A stretch of DNA of 64,000 nucleotides from Erythrocercus mccallii (taxonomy: Eukaryota > Chordata > Aves > Passeriformes > Dicruridae): contig VZRG01002327.1 of the NCBI GenBank assembly GCA_013397435.1, positions 1 through 64,000 on the forward strand, written 5' to 3'. The notes under the pieces were generated by a model. It did not search any database, was not told the origin of the DNA, and was given only the letters and a program-made list of their open reading frames with translations. Shown here piece by piece: positions 14,301 to 29,300 of the stretch (positions within the stretch are counted from its first letter, which is position 1; every line of letters starts with the position of its first letter). The position numbers were made by a program, and so were the translations under genes.

Positions 14301-17300
14301 ACCTCCCATTGTTTGCTTCAAACCTACATTTTCACTTGTTCTCTCCCAATTCTATTGTAAAGGATCATGAACAAAGACTCTCTTGTGGTTTTCTCCTTTC
14401 CCCACCACGTCTACATACAGCCCTCTTCATTTTTCCCTTCTTTTAATCATCATGATCATATTTCTCTGCATTTTTCCTGATGTTACTATTGCTTGCTGGG
14501 ATGTATTAAGGATCCATCATATATTTTTGAAATATAATAATTTTCCTTTCAGCTTTCTCACCTAGTTTGGGTTTTTGACTGCTGCTGACCATTAATATTT
14601 GGTAATTACAAGATGTTTGTTTTTCGAAAGGCACCCATTTTTGTGCATTTAATGTTAAAACAATTATCAGATAAGAAAGAGTTACAGACAACTATGAACA
14701 TGATGTTACAAAAATCAATCCACAGCAATGAATTCACTGCAGCTCTGATTCTAAATGAGTGCTGTTTTGGAAATACTCTCTAGTTCACCTGAATCTAAAG
14801 TGTTAAAAATATAACCTCAAGACTAATGTGTATCTAACCCACACAAGAAAGAAAATGCTTCAAACCCCCCTTGGAGCACAGTGTGGTCAAACACTAATTC
14901 CAAAATAAGTATGTTCAGCCTTACTTAGCAAGGGTTTATAAATCAGCTTTTGTTTCGTTCTCTGCAGTGTGTGAGGGAGAACAAAGCAAATGATAAATTT
15001 AAACCATTAAATATAGCGATACGCCTACAGCGTAATGGAAAATGAATTCCAAATGCTGTGCAAAATTCATAGCTTGGGGAGCTTTTAAAAGCAGAGCAAA
15101 AAGAATCTGCAATATCATGTATCTGCGTGCTGAGCTGCTACTTGATAAATAGATATCCCAGAGCCCACCAGTGACTTCTTACCTCAATGTTCAGCAACCA
15201 GAACTGTAAGTTTGCCACAGCTTCTTCCCCCAGTGCCAAGTTCCAGACCACTATGTACAATGCTTTGTCTGTGAAGAAACACTGATTGACTGTAGACATG
15301 CTCGCTGGGCCTCCGATATCCCAGACATTGAACTCCACTGAATCAACCTACTTAGACAAAGAGAAGTGTTCAAATCAAACCGTGGCAGTAAATCACTGGG
15401 AGATAATAGCTGAAGTATAAACCTACGCCTGCATAATGTATGACACAAGAAGGGGTTCAATGTCCTAATTGTGCCTCCAGGAAAGATAAATCAACAAGCA
15501 ATTGTTAAGCATGGCTACCACTTCCCCACAGGAAATCAAGACTAATTACTTGCTGCTAAAATGATAGAGGTGCCCTTGATGCTGGTAAAGCTCCAGTTAA
15601 TGCTGTGGATTCTCCAGTACAAACAAGGGTCTCATTCTGAGCCCTGCATTTCACTGCATCCGTAATAGAAACTGTTTCATCCTTGCCTGTGCCACGCTCA
15701 ACAAGACCATGGAAGCTGCTTATCTGCCACTGCTGTGGGGAACAGGAAACCCCTGCTGAAATCACTTCCACTGAGCTCAGACTGAGCTGAGCCAAGCAGA
15801 AGGGAGATGCTCAGGAGATGGGAAGCTTCTCAGGCCTTCCATAAACACCTCCTACACGCTGCTCCCAGGCTTCTGACGTCTGTGCCACGCCAGAGATGGG
15901 CCAGAATCACAGTTGCTGTGAACCAGACTCACTGATTTCTGGGGGCATGCTTAAATGGAGGCCTCTCCAGCTCTGGCTCTCTTCCCAGTGTCCCTGCATC
16001 CATTCCTTTGTGTAGCCCCATGACAGCACTAAGAGGGAGCCTGGCTCTCTGCTTCAGTAGCATTCAAGCTCCCAGCTGCAGCAGGAAGTACCTGCATACC
16101 TGGGAAGCTCTGTCCCTAAATTACTTGGCCCCGGAGAGTCAAAAACCCTGGGACTGAACACAAAACCAAACCTTCCTCCAGCCACCATCCTCAGAGCATC
16201 ACGTAACACCCAGTGAGCTCTGTTTAGGGGACTGATCCCATGTGGCAGTTACCCTATGAGAGTTCAGCCAGGAGCTCAGCAGGGCTCTGATTCTGTGCAA
16301 TTCGTGTGAAGTCTCCCAAAAACAGCTGGAAGAACTTCCATATTGTTGAAACCAAGCCCTAACCAGCACAAGGACTGCTTTGTTCATCCAAAAGACCTTC
16401 AGCTGTGAGGATGTGTGTGGACAGACAGACTCAGAGATCGGGACAAAAGCCCGTTCAGTGTCTTGATCCCACTCCAGGTCTCTGGTGCTGTCTACACTTT
16501 TATTTTATTTAACTGCTCTTCAACAAAAAATGCACAAATCCCTTCTCCCATCAAAGTCTACCCTTCAAGGAGTCAGCCTGTGTTGCTCTTTTCTTTCTGT
16601 CTCTGGCCTGTCACTCTTTGCTGTGGAACAGCTGAACTCAGCAGGCTCCTTCCCCCTTTCCAAAACAATCTGGTGGTCATGGCTCACATCTGTGAAGGTG
16701 GAATGGTGTGTTTGCACCCCCTCAGCTCTGACAAGACCTCAGGACCAATTCTGCATCCTCTAATCCATAGGTTACTCTGCAGGCAGAGGATAGGGCCACC
16801 TACAAATGCCTGGATAAATCACTGCTCTCCAAATGAGTTCAGCATGACACACTCCATGAAAGAGCCATCTGAGATTTGGGTGTTTAAGATATGCCTTAGA
16901 CATCCCTGCATCACACCTTCCACCCACATTTGCCACCTAGGATAGGTTCTGATATCAAGGAAGTCCAGCTTTAGGTGCTGATGTCCCAAATGAAAGGACA
17001 ATCTGCTGCAGAGAAGCTGATTTAAAGCATTCTCTCAAAATTAGTGTCCACTTGAGGTAGGAGAGCCAGAACCTCAGTTCCTCATTAGTCAGGAAAACAG
17101 AACTGCCCTCTAAGTACCAACTGCAAATGAAACAGAATTGCAGTGCGTCTAAAACCATGTCACTTGCAAGGTAATGGAAACTGCTGGTTGTAAAAGGACA
17201 ATTTCAGCCCCGCCATCCCGCTGAGCCTGCAGATCTCCAACTGCTCTTCACCTTTGCCTTGTGCCCCACGGGCTTGGGGAGCTCCCACTTGGTGGTGCGG

Positions 17301-20300
17301 ATGGTGGCATCGCTGTGCATCATCTGGGGCACCTTCCCTGTCTGCAGGATCTCCACCAGCGTGGACTTGCCCTGCCGGGGAGGGCCGACCACGATCATCT
17401 TCATCAGCTTGCACTTCTCTGCCCGCCGCAGCTGCGCTCGTAAATACGCCAGCACCGTCTTGGGGCCTGCGGGGAGAGAAGGGGCTGGGGATTGCGGGCA
17501 GCAGCGCTCCCAGGGACAGCACACACCCCACTGCTGCACGCACACCAGCCCAGCTCCTGCTGCCCCTGCTGTGTGCTGACAACAAGGAAAGCTCCAGTGG
17601 ACACACCTGAGACAGAGACCCCAGGGAAAGGTCACTGCTCGGGGGGCTCCGCAATGGAGCATCATAAGGGGAAACAAATGCTGAGGCTCCTACGCTTCAG
17701 AAGCTGAAAGGAAATGTAAAATACTAATTTAGTGTTGGAAAATACTCAGTTTTTCCCTCTACTTTTATGTTTCCAGTTAAAGTTAGATTGAGGCTTCAAC
17801 GGAATACTGCTGGAGCAGGAATAATTCCTAATAACTTTGTTCCCACAGGACTTTCTGATTAAAATGCACAAAAAAAAAAAAAAGAAGAAGACAGCATTGT
17901 AATAGATCCAAAAACCTAGCAGCTCACAATAAAGTCACTTCAATGGGACTGTGACTGCAGATCCTAGACACTTCAGTCTTTAGAGAGACCATCTAAATAT
18001 CCTAAAATATCCACATTCAGGAAGCCAGCCACTGAATTTATGCATACTGCAAATGAAATACCGCATTTATAAGTCATCATTTTAAATTGTCATCTGTCTT
18101 AAATCGATCATTACAGCCAGAGCTTAGCACTGATTATCAAATTTGTAAATACGAGTAGGAGGTTTCCCTGTGCAATTCCAGTTAACCCCAACAAGGGCTC
18201 AGGCATTCACTGTCCGCTCCTGCTCTTGACCATTAAAAGGAAGAGATTTTATTGCATGTTCAGTCAATTTAATAAAGAATACACAGCATCAGCCTTACCC
18301 TCTTTTCTGATCTCTGCAGGAACGTTACTGATATTTAGTTCCTCGATATCCAGCTGCCAGAGATTAGCCAGCTGTCCAAGTTCTGGAGGAAGCTCTCGGA
18401 TACCAGGGTTACTGTACAAAAACAAATAAATCTACCAACAACCAGGCTTTGTGTGTAAGTAGCTGCTCTCACGGACTCTCAAATTACGCTATTCTATCCT
18501 TGCAGAAATCTTCCATTAACATTTTAATAAGACTACTCAGCACTTTAATAGCAATTTCCATCCTAAAAGTGATGTATAACCTCAATTTATCCTCTGAGGC
18601 AGACAAATGTAATCATCTTCGCTGGATAGTAGAGGAAATAAAGGCAAAAATGATGAGTTATTGAATGTAACACTACAGAAACTGACAGCAAAAAGCCAGA
18701 ATGAACTAGAGGCACATTAGATTCCCAGGCCTGTGTTCAAAGCATTAGATCATCTTCCCTAATTCAAAAGACCAGCCTCCTCCTTATCTAAAGCAAACCA
18801 TGGGCACAGCTTTAACAAGGGGCTGACTATTTCCAGCTTTCTGACTTCAGAAGCACTGGACATCTGGGGTGGGGCTCCACAGAAGACTGGTCACTAAAAC
18901 AACATGGAAATAACACTGCAAAGCTTTTCCAGGACATGGACTTACTTTCCTAAATAAAGCTCTGTTAAACCTTTCAGGAGGCAAATGGACTGTGGGACAG
19001 AGTCCAGCTGATTGTCGTTCAGATAAAGAACCTCCAGAGAATCGCTCAGAAATGCTGGAAACTCCAAAAAAGGACCTGGAATGAGACAGGAAACAAATTG
19101 CACCTTTAAAAAAAGAAACAACAAAACAGGCATCAAGGCTCTGCACCAAGAGCTTCACCTGAACTTTGCAGGCAGGACATGAGGTCATGTCCATTGGGAG
19201 GGGCCACCACCAAGCAAGAGCAGAAAAGCAAATGGCCTTCAGTCACAATCAAACACCAACATTCACATCTCAGTGTCCTGAAGTCACAGTGTCAGAAGGT
19301 CCAGGACTTATGGGGTGCTGAGGGAGGAACTCCAAGCCTGCCAAAACAGCTCAGGGGATGAGTGGCACCTTATCTCCTGCTGTTGAATACATGGAAATAT
19401 CTTGTGAACTGCCCCTATTGCAGCCTAACAGCTGGCACTGAGAGAGCATCCCACGGGCACAACTGGTTCTCAACATGGCACTGAAAGGGCACACCCAGGG
19501 CACAGTTGGTTCTCAGCCTGTTTTTTCCATATTACCTGAGAAAAGCCAGAAGCCAGTCAGAATTTATGTTCAGGCCCTCACATTGCATCTCTCAATAATC
19601 TATGGTGAATCAAAGCCAGTAACAACAGAGAAGAAAACCCAAACTGCAGCTGACAGACTGACCTATGCTGTCTCTAAAACATGCTGGTGTTTGCTCCTGT
19701 GTCCTGTTTTAGACAGAAGGACTCAGACAACTTCCTCCATGCCTCATGAGCATCTTGGGTATTTTGGGAGCAACCCAAGCAGTAAGAGCATCAACTGCAT
19801 GGCTGAGTTGCTGCTGCTGCTGAGGTTCAAACAAAGGGAAGCTCTGCAAGTTCCAAAGAGCATGACTGCACTCCAGAAATGGCTCCTGGGATAGCAGCAC
19901 AAAAAGCTGCCATGGATTGTGTCACTGTATTGAGGGTGCCACATTTATCTACCAAAGAGCATCCTGAAATGAAGGGAAACCAGGCAGGTTTGGAGTCTGA
20001 TTAGGAAAGTACAACCAGCACCATCTGCTGCCTCCATGGTCAATCAAAGCAACTCCCTGAGATGCAAGACTCTCCCTTCCTGAGGGATGGGGCAGTTCCA
20101 CTTCCACCAAGATCTTCTTCCTTTGCAGAGAAGACGTGAGGAACTGTAATTAGACTCAGCCAAAAAGATGAGCGAAAATTGGAAGGTTTTCTCAAGAGAA
20201 AACTCCCCAGGATCTAATATTAACAGCACTTCCAGCCTGAGCTGTGATCAGAAAAGGAGCAAGATAGAGTCCCACTGTCTGCAGGGGTGTTTCATATATA

Positions 20301-23300
20301 TGACAGGACTGTCTGGTGTGGGCAGTGTCACAGCCCGCCTTTGAGCTTTCAAATGAAAAAATCATCTTTGGGATTATTTTAGGAGAACAGCAGGCTTATT
20401 CATGGATGCAATTCACTTCCTCTCTGGCTCATCGCTGGACTTAAACTTCGCATTGTTGCTCTTCAGTAGCTACCTAGGCACAGACATATTTAGCCCCTCT
20501 TGGACACGTAGGAGCAAACTCCTAAAATAGCAGCAATACTCTGAATTCACCAAAGAGTCCCAGGTGGAAAGGAGTGTACTATATTGGAAGCAAGTTCGAG
20601 GTGTTTATGAATTGTAATTATTTATTCATGAGTTATTTATGATTTCTCTGGCTTCAGCTCAAATTTTCTTTTAAAGAACTGTAGAAAAATTAAAACAAAT
20701 CCCATCTTGAAAATGTATTTTTGGATGAATAAACGCTAGCAACACCACATATGCGTGTGCAAGAAGTTATTCTGAGACTTATCAATCAAGTACAGTGAGC
20801 ATCCATGAATTATTCTCTTTAAATAATCTAGACTTAAGTAAACAGCTTTGTTGGTAAATCATCTGAAAACCTGTCCACCCCCACCTCACCAGGAGACTTC
20901 TGTGAGCAGCTGATGTACTCCAGCTTCTGTTTTCTCTTGATGTTTAAATTCTTGGCCACATTCTCTCATCTCACCAAGCTATACTTGGCAGAGGAACTGA
21001 GAGAAAAGGATGAGCTGGCTTTGCTCTGTCTCTGTGGCTGCTCACCCATGGCACCAGCCAGGTGGGCTCTGTGCCCCTCTGCTACCTGAGGCAGCTCCAG
21101 GTTGCAGCAGGGTGTGAGGTGCTACGGCTGTTCAAGCGTTACTGATGCGGAGCCCCATCCTCTCCTGCTTTCTGCAGGGGGCTACGCTGTCTTTGCAGCA
21201 TGTAGAGGTTTCCATTAGGACAGCAATTCCCTTTTAGAGCTGGTTTTGGCTGCCTTTGCCTGCTGCTCCTGCCCTTCTCTCCCCTTTGAGAAATGCTGCT
21301 GTCGCACTTCACAGAGAAGCTCTGAGGATATGTCAGACTCCACAGATTCACAAGGTTCAGACTCCATTTCCAGTTGTTCCGTATTCCAACAATGTCCCAG
21401 CATTTCTATTTCCATTTCCTGCTTGTGAAGCAGCACAGACCAACCTCTTCTCCCCCTCGAGGGGCACACACACCTTGCTCAACACAGCAGCCCCCACTTC
21501 CATGGACAGGAAAAGGAGGCAGGATCAGCCCTGCCTGGAGGCTCAGGTAGAGCCTCTGCCTCTCAGAGGAGCCAGCTGGAGGTGAGGATCTCCAGCCCGA
21601 ACCTACAGCTATGGCTGTACATGGTACATTTAGCAATTTCACCTCAGGCAGAGTTTTCAGGGGAACTGAGGGAAGGATTTGCTGCAGGAGGGCCTCCTCC
21701 TCCCACGAGCAGTCGAGGGCTGCTCGGATGTGCGTCAGGACGACGCCGGCTCTTATCCCACTCTGTGACTGGCAGGGAATGTTTTGAGCCAGGCATTCTG
21801 CAGGCAGCCAGAATGAGAAAACTCCCCAAGTGCTTTAAAATAAAACAACAAACAAAAGAAATGCAGATGAATCCCACAGAGAGCAGGAAGCAGTGCAATA
21901 TCTTCAGATATCTCTTTGTTCTCTCTGGGATTTCACGTGTTCTGCCCTAAACTGAGGGTGCAAATCACAGGCAGGGAAAAATGTGTCATTTACAAAATCA
22001 GCAACAGAAATAATCCTAAAAGCCACAGGGATCATGAAAGAGCAAAAGAAACAGGTTTCATACCATCTTTCTATATTGGTGGTACCAACCAGCTGCATCA
22101 TTTCTTTAGAAACATTTTATCTGAACATATTTCCTCTTAATGAAATGCAGTTGCACTTTAAACTGCAGAGGAATTTACTCCGCTTTCCCTCCAGCCAAAC
22201 TGCAGATTCCTGCTGCTTTGCAGCTCACCCGGCATTGCCAGCACTCGCTGTGTGCCTTACCTGCCTCGGGGCCCCCACGCACCCTGTTCTTCATGGTGAA
22301 AAAGGGGATCTTCTTCGTTTTAAATCCCTCATCGCTCCTGTGGGCCAAACGAAACAGGGACTTATGGGGAAAAGATCTTGGAAAGGTGCTGAGCTACAAG
22401 GGGAAGAGCCCTGCTCACAGCTCCCACAGGATCCCACCTGCTCTGGAGAGATGGGATTGAAACCCGCTGTGCAATCAGACTCCAAAACTTATCCAGCCCA
22501 GAGGTTTTCTCCTGGCAAATCAACAGAGCTCCTCAAGGCAGCGTTCCCAGCTCCCAGGGCGGGAGCACTTGACCCCCAGCTTTATGGGTGTCAGGGTTAA
22601 GTGGTTGTCAAACAGCAAATTGAAGGAGTTTCACCAGAAGTGCTGCAGAACCGACTTGCTGCCACTGCCCACCCTCCCCAGGGAGTCTCGGACAAGATGA
22701 CCCACCAGCACGACTTTGGAAATGCACTGGGACATTCAAAAAGTGGTAATTTGTCTTTTGCAACTGACACAGAAACTCCTAAGGACTCCAAAAACTGTGT
22801 TGGACAGGCACCCAAATGAGAAGATATCAGCATGACACAATTCAGTGCAATTTTGGAGATGATAAAGGACCTTTAACTCTTTATGTTAAACATCCCTATT
22901 GGAATTTCTAAACAGAAGAACATCATTCTTTTATTGGAAGACCTTATTAACATCAGTCTTAGAATCACAGAATCCTTTAGGTTGGAAACCTTCTCTATGA
23001 ACTTGCAGCTGGTTATACTTCCATTTAAAAAACAAAGACTTTTCATTTTTTCCAAAACAATACTCCCACACTAACTAATAACTGCAGTCCAGCCAGATGG
23101 TTTATGATTAAGATATGCTCCCCACAAACTTGTATTTGTAGTGATGAACCACACACTGGGCTGAAGAAATTCCTACATGCTCAGAAATTAAACTGCCATT
23201 ATCAATAATCTACCCACTTAATAAATGATACAGTGTGCTAAATGACCAAAGAATCAGCAAAGGATAATTCATCACTGTCACAGATACACAATATACTTGG

Positions 23301-26300
23301 GGATGTGGTATGTGGGTATCAATGCCTTCTAAGCAGGTGATTAATTCTCTCCTGACACCTTTTGTGTTACACGAGGGATTGGGTTTGCTGTTATTTCTTC
23401 AGCTTTTGTTTTCTTAGCCAAAACTTGAAAGAAACACTTACTTCCCAAGCTGGTTTTTTGAAAGATCCAGCGATTTAAGTTGTTTGCAATTCCACTTATC
23501 CTGCGAAGGCAACGTAACTAACTGATTTCCCAGCAGCTTCAGGGACACCAAAGCCTAGGAGAGGAATAGCCTGGAGTTAGTGAGCACCAAACACACAGAA
23601 AGAGCTTTTTAAGCGTGGCTATTAAATAACAGAAACACGAAGAAAGTACATCTTATTCATCAGAACATCCTGTCCGTGCTGCCCAGCATGCAAACATTTC
23701 CTCCCTGTCCCCAGCAAGTTCTGCACGGAGCAGCACCACTCACTCTGGGGAGATTATTGCTCCACTTGCTGACAGATGCACTTGGAAACAGCCCGTGCAA
23801 GAGCACATCTTACTTTTTAGTGAGCAAACCTTTCCAAATGGAAAAGAACAGTCTGATTTACCAACACAGGATGCCACATACGGATTACATACATATATAA
23901 TAAATGTGTGTGTCTGTACAAGCTGGTGTCAGAGTGGGCTTACACCTGCAGTACATGCACAAAATCAAGGTGCAAAACATCAACCACTTCACACAAGGAA
24001 AAGTTTTGATTGCTTTTTTATGACATCTCTATTAAAATGGACGGGATTTATATTCACTCTCCAAGATTTATACAAGTTACACATCTCCTTTTTTTTTTCC
24101 CTCCTAGCAGAGACATGAATTTTAAAAACAAGTGAAGCTGATTGATATCATACAGTTAACACCACACAGATAGGACTCAGTGGGAAATACCAAGTTAAAC
24201 ATAAGATCTCCTTTGAATTTAATTGAAATATTAAAAAAACCCCACAGCTCCCATTCAGATTTGTAAAGTTTATGCTCTTCCATCTGCCCTTAATAATGTT
24301 GAGGCTCAAATGATCATTTTCATTTGGCTGAAAATCCAATTTTCCACTTGTAAAACAGTGTTGTCTGTAGAGTTTCCAACCAGGTTTATCCAGCAAGAAC
24401 CCCCCCCCCGAAAAACTGAGATAAAGCAGAATGTCAGCTGAATTATCTCCTGCCAGAAGTACAGCAATATTAATGAATTATATCCCATGGAAATCATGTT
24501 TTACCAGCAGAGACTTCAGCATCAAGTGTGTTAAATGTTTTATGTGCTCCACGTTAATATAAAAGGTTTTATGCCCCTTTTCATCGAGCAGGATTAACAG
24601 TGTCTCACGAAGCCAGTTTGTTGGCCTCCCTCCCTTTTTTTAGATTGGAAAAATATGAGTTGTCCATGTGACATAAGCGATGGACAACCAGCAGTGGCTG
24701 GAATGGGAATTATCGTGCAAAACGCTCCCTCTAGTGATGGAGAGGGGCAGAATTGGGCTTTGCTGGCATTTGGGGAAGGTGAATAGACAGAGTGAGCCAC
24801 TGAAGGAAAGGGAAAACTGAATCCTGACAGGCAATGCTTTTACCACCATTCGTGTTCCCCTGGAAGGAGGGCCCAGCCTGCCCTTGGCTCCTGGTGTGGG
24901 GCTCTCTCCAAGTGTCAGCACAGGGCTGTGCAAGGACAATGCCTCAGACTTCTCCCCAAAACACCCCTGGGCAGGGGGTGGGAGGAGAGGGAGGCTGCAC
25001 ACCTCAGAATTAGCACAAACTGTGCTCTATGGGGTCTTACTGGGGTGTTCTTTTTCAGTCACTGTGTCTGTGTCCCCCCAAACACTGACCAAGGCCACTC
25101 TCCAGGGAGCTGAGAGCCTGGAGAGTTTCTCTCAGTGGTTCTGTGCACAGGGGGAAAATCACTGACTGTCATTTGGCTGTGGTTCTTCATGACTGGAACT
25201 CTGGAGATCTCTAGTCCTTTTAAATTGCCTCTTCTCTCCAATTTCTCCATTCTTACTGCCTTTCAGTGTGAGAATGGGGGTCTCCAGAAGGGACACAAAG
25301 GCAGTGGCAGACAAACTTCCTGCAAAGCTGCTGCCACAGCATGCAAAAGGGTGTGAGACCTGAGAGAAGGGACTGCAGCATCCAGATTAAGGTGCCTCAG
25401 TCAGGTCATGATGTGGAAAAGCTGACCAGAGTTTAACCTGAATTATCCCACCCAGAGAAGGCCAGGTGTCTTCAGGAGGGGGAAACCAGGGAGAAGAAGT
25501 CTAGAGAACTAAGACAAGGCTTGGTTGGTTCCTTTAGAAGGTAACAGCCAGGAAAGCTGAGGAGGTTTCTGTTTCTCTTAACACCACATTTCTGGAGTAC
25601 ACATGGTACTAGGACTGAGCTGGTCTCAGTCTTGAGATTGCTCTGCAAACCATGCCAAGGCCAGTGATAAACTACAGTGCAGCTACAGTGACAAGTGACT
25701 GTCTCATGACTTGTGCTTTCAAGTCACAGGCCTCCTCTGCTGTCTGCTTTTCCCAGGGAGAGGAGAGTTCACTGCTGCTCCTACATAAAAACAATACATT
25801 ATCTGTAGGAACGCTTCACTTTCCATCTCCCTCCCTTCCCACATCTGCTTCTGGAGAGGGCTGAGCATGAGCACAGCCCTGTTCACCCACACAAACCCTG
25901 CAATCAAGGAGTAGCCCAAGCCAAGGCTCATCCAGGCATGGGGTTTCATCTTCTATTTGCTCATCACACTCTGGCCCTCAGAAAAGACTTGCTATTTATT
26001 TCTTTTATGAATAAAATGCTGAAAAGATATGGGTAAGACCTGACACTATTTAGGACAGCCAAGGCTCACTAACTTTGAAAATATCAGCAAAGACTGCACT
26101 GAGGTCTCCCCTGTACTGGTGCCTTTGCACCCCTCAGCACCCTCTGAGCAACAGCACCCAAGAATTGTGTCCTGGAAGCACCATCCAGTATTTAATATCT
26201 GCCATGGTGGCTCCCACCCCCTGGGATGTTTCTCAATGCATTCAGAAGAACCAAGTTTTGGAGACAATAGCCCATAGGATTGGTTCTGTTTCAGGAGAAA

Positions 26301-29300
26301 CGCCAGTTGGAAACAAACAACCACCAGAGAGTGAAGCCAAATGTGCAGGCATCACTGGAAAGAACTGAGGGAATTCACCCTCTTGTTCCAGTAGGAGTAA
26401 AAGGCACCTCTGCAGCAGATCCTGAGGTCAGGACTGGACATGGATACAAACCATCACTTCTGCATCCTTCCCACAGAGGCCAGCAGGGACAAGCATGAAG
26501 CTTCTGCACCTCTGTTTCCCTCTCCACAACCTTGAGTTTCACAGTCTTGCAGGGAAGCTCGGAGGAAACCCCAAGTTCTGCTCGGTTTCACATCAGTACC
26601 ATGTGAAAGCAGTAATTCTGAATAATTTTGACATAAACCCATGGATCTGTAGTGTCCACAGGAAAGAATTATTTAATCTACAACCTTTTAAAGAGGTCCC
26701 AAGCAGCACTGTTTAGGGCATTCAAACATGCTATTTTCAGCACAGAAAGACTAAATCCTAATTACACAACACTTTTTTCAAGAAAAAGCACAACTGTTTT
26801 TGAGTGTACTTGAGTACATCAATATTTCAATGGCTGGAGTTTGGAGCTACAATGCAGGGCTTGTCTTCCAAACTGTGCTCCCAAACTTCTGCAAACCACA
26901 GACATCCAGAGAGCTCTCAGAAGACCTGTGTCAGAAACTAGATATATCTCACTGGATGAGGGCCTGAATGTGGTGATTCAGGGCGTGACAGCCTGCTCAG
27001 GGGCTCTGTGCAACTGCACCAGTTCAAACCAGCACGTGGGCTCCTACCTTAATCAGGCAGCCAGTTTGAGGTCTGAGTTGGTATTAGGAAAAATAAAGTG
27101 AGAACTATGAAGAAATGGCACTTACTTCAAGCTGGAAGAGTCCTGATGGAACTTCTTTCAGTGAATTCTCAGAAAAATCCACTTCTCTCAGGTGATTTTT
27201 CCAGAACACAGTCAATGCATCAGGTAGGAATTCCAGTGCATTTCTAGATGCTTTACAACATTTCTGGAAAACATAAAAAGCCCCACACTTACAGAGCAGT
27301 AATAATCTCCTTAAATAATGTGGTAGATCAACTGTCACAAGTTGAAAGCTTTAATAATTAATTCTACGTGGTCTCTTTAGATATCTTGATCTAGATAAAT
27401 TATTGGGCATGCAGGCACATAGGGTTTGCTAAGGAGTTTGCTAGTCAAATTTCATGGTGGGCAAAAAGTACTCCAAAAATTATTTTGAAAATCACCCACC
27501 CCATTTGCTTTTTAACCATAAACGAACACTTCCCCAAAGGATACTGCTCCCCTGCTGCCCCTGTAAAAATGAGGAATAAAGTCACAGTTATGGGTGTGGA
27601 TACAGATGTCCTAGTTGGCCGTGGGTTTGGGCAAAGTTACCTCTGGTGAAAACTGGGTGTTTTGTAAAATGACCCTAACAATACTTCTGCTCAGAGGAAC
27701 TACAGTGAAAATTAATACATCCATGTAAGACACATTTCTATAACTTTTCCACCAATGCCATCAACATGGTGAAGCCTCAGAAAGACTGGATCTGAAACCC
27801 ATAAACCACATTTGGCAGGGGCACTCCTACAGAACAGCCTTAAAGCATCTGACAGCTTTTTAAGCATCACAGTCAATTTTTTTTTTTGCATTGTTTCAAC
27901 AGCTTTTTCAGCCCCTGACTTTGTCAGAGCAGTTCAACTTACCAGGGGGCAGGCCCAGGGATCTGGAAACACTTTCAGCTGATTTCTGGAAACATTCAGT
28001 ATGTTTAGGGACTTGAAGCAGTATAGAAAAACCGTTGGAAGTTCCACCAACCTGTTGTCAGAGACGTCAAACTCCTGCAGCTTCCTTAAACCAATCCAAT
28101 TAGTTGCTGGAAAACATGAAACATTGTGGCCCTGGTATAAGCAGGAGAGCTTTTCAGCCATTTAAGCCATTATTTTAACATTTTTGGGTTCTTCCCTACA
28201 GCTCAGCCTTGAAATGCAAGCCAAACACTGGACTGTACGTACTGTTTTCCTCGTCAAATAACTTCTCCATATAGTTTTTGGAAGCGATGAGTTTTTTAAG
28301 GTTTTTAAGATGTAGGAATCCAGTAGGGAGAGTGGAGAGCCTGTTGCTGGATACATCGACCTCAAGTAACCTGTGAGTACAGAACAATCTCAGTCAGGCA
28401 TCAGTGAAACATCAGCAAAGCCTCCTGTTGCCACAGACACCTGTTTTACCAGGACAGCTTCAGTTCTGAATGAAAGCAGCTGAAATGCACCTCACGAGGC
28501 AAAGCATAAAACCCCTAATTAGAAAATTAATCCTTCCAGGGAGCAGAGAGAGGTGGTCTGGATAGACAACAGATCAAATCATTGGTATAAGCCAGTAAAT
28601 GTCACTCTGAGCCAGCTTAGAGGAATGGGGCTCACCAGAGCTGGAGAAAAGCAGAGGCAACATGAGACAATACAGGAATAAAAGTCCCCACAACTGTCCT
28701 GACAACAAACTTGGAAACACTGAGAATGCAGAGGGGCAAACCCTAAGTTAAACCTTGCAGCAGACAGAAAACACACCAAGAAGCTCCTGCAGTGTGTCCT
28801 CCCCTTACACAGCCTCCCTCAAGCCCAGTTTGAGGCTGCTCTCCCTGCAGGCTCAGCTCTGTGTGGAACACACACCTTGTGCAGATGATCTCATCAGAGG
28901 ACTGCACAGTGGGTAACTCTGTCAGCTGATTGTCAGCCAGGCTGAGCTTCCGCAGGTTTATCAGCCCCCAGGGGATCACGGATGGGAGGGACACCAGGCA
29001 GTTGGCAGAGAGATCAAGCTCAGTTATCTGACAGGAGATATCGATCAGCCAGTCTAGATCCACCCAGGGCAGTTTGAGGTTTGACCAGTTCACACACAAA
29101 GCCTGCATGTGTCAAAGAGAGAAGAGAAAACCTCATCAGTGAAATCCCAGTTGGTCTCAGCCTGTGCTGCACCACTGGGCATCTGGCAGAGCAGAGCACA
29201 GGCCATAAACATTTTGCTCACTTTCCCATTTTGCTCACTTTCCCATTTTGCTCACTTTCCAATCTGCTTCTAGGAACTAAACTGACTCAGAGATGAAATC

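Larger units (their letters stand above)
11117..15182 (-). other. LRRK1: LRRK1 introns flanking coding exon 16
   Basis: Apart from the exon at 13,073-13,245, this span is intron. It holds a CR1 fragment near 13.75 kb, a TATATATATATT run near 13,346, and an AT-rich even-composition stretch at about 14,940-15,110. The 183-codon plus-strand frame starting at 11,059 begins over coding exon 17 and is a shadow continuing into intron. Confidence 0.75.

Noticed and set aside
17204..17251. Extension of coding exon 14 past its donor
   Set aside because: The frame stays open briefly after AAG|GTGAAG but diverges from the family. Splicing there restores the conserved KVDSVEFNVW.
29210..29260. Short regularly repeated units that might suggest a CRISPR array
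   Set aside because: The copies are directly adjacent with no spacers, and the genome is vertebrate. This is a minisatellite.
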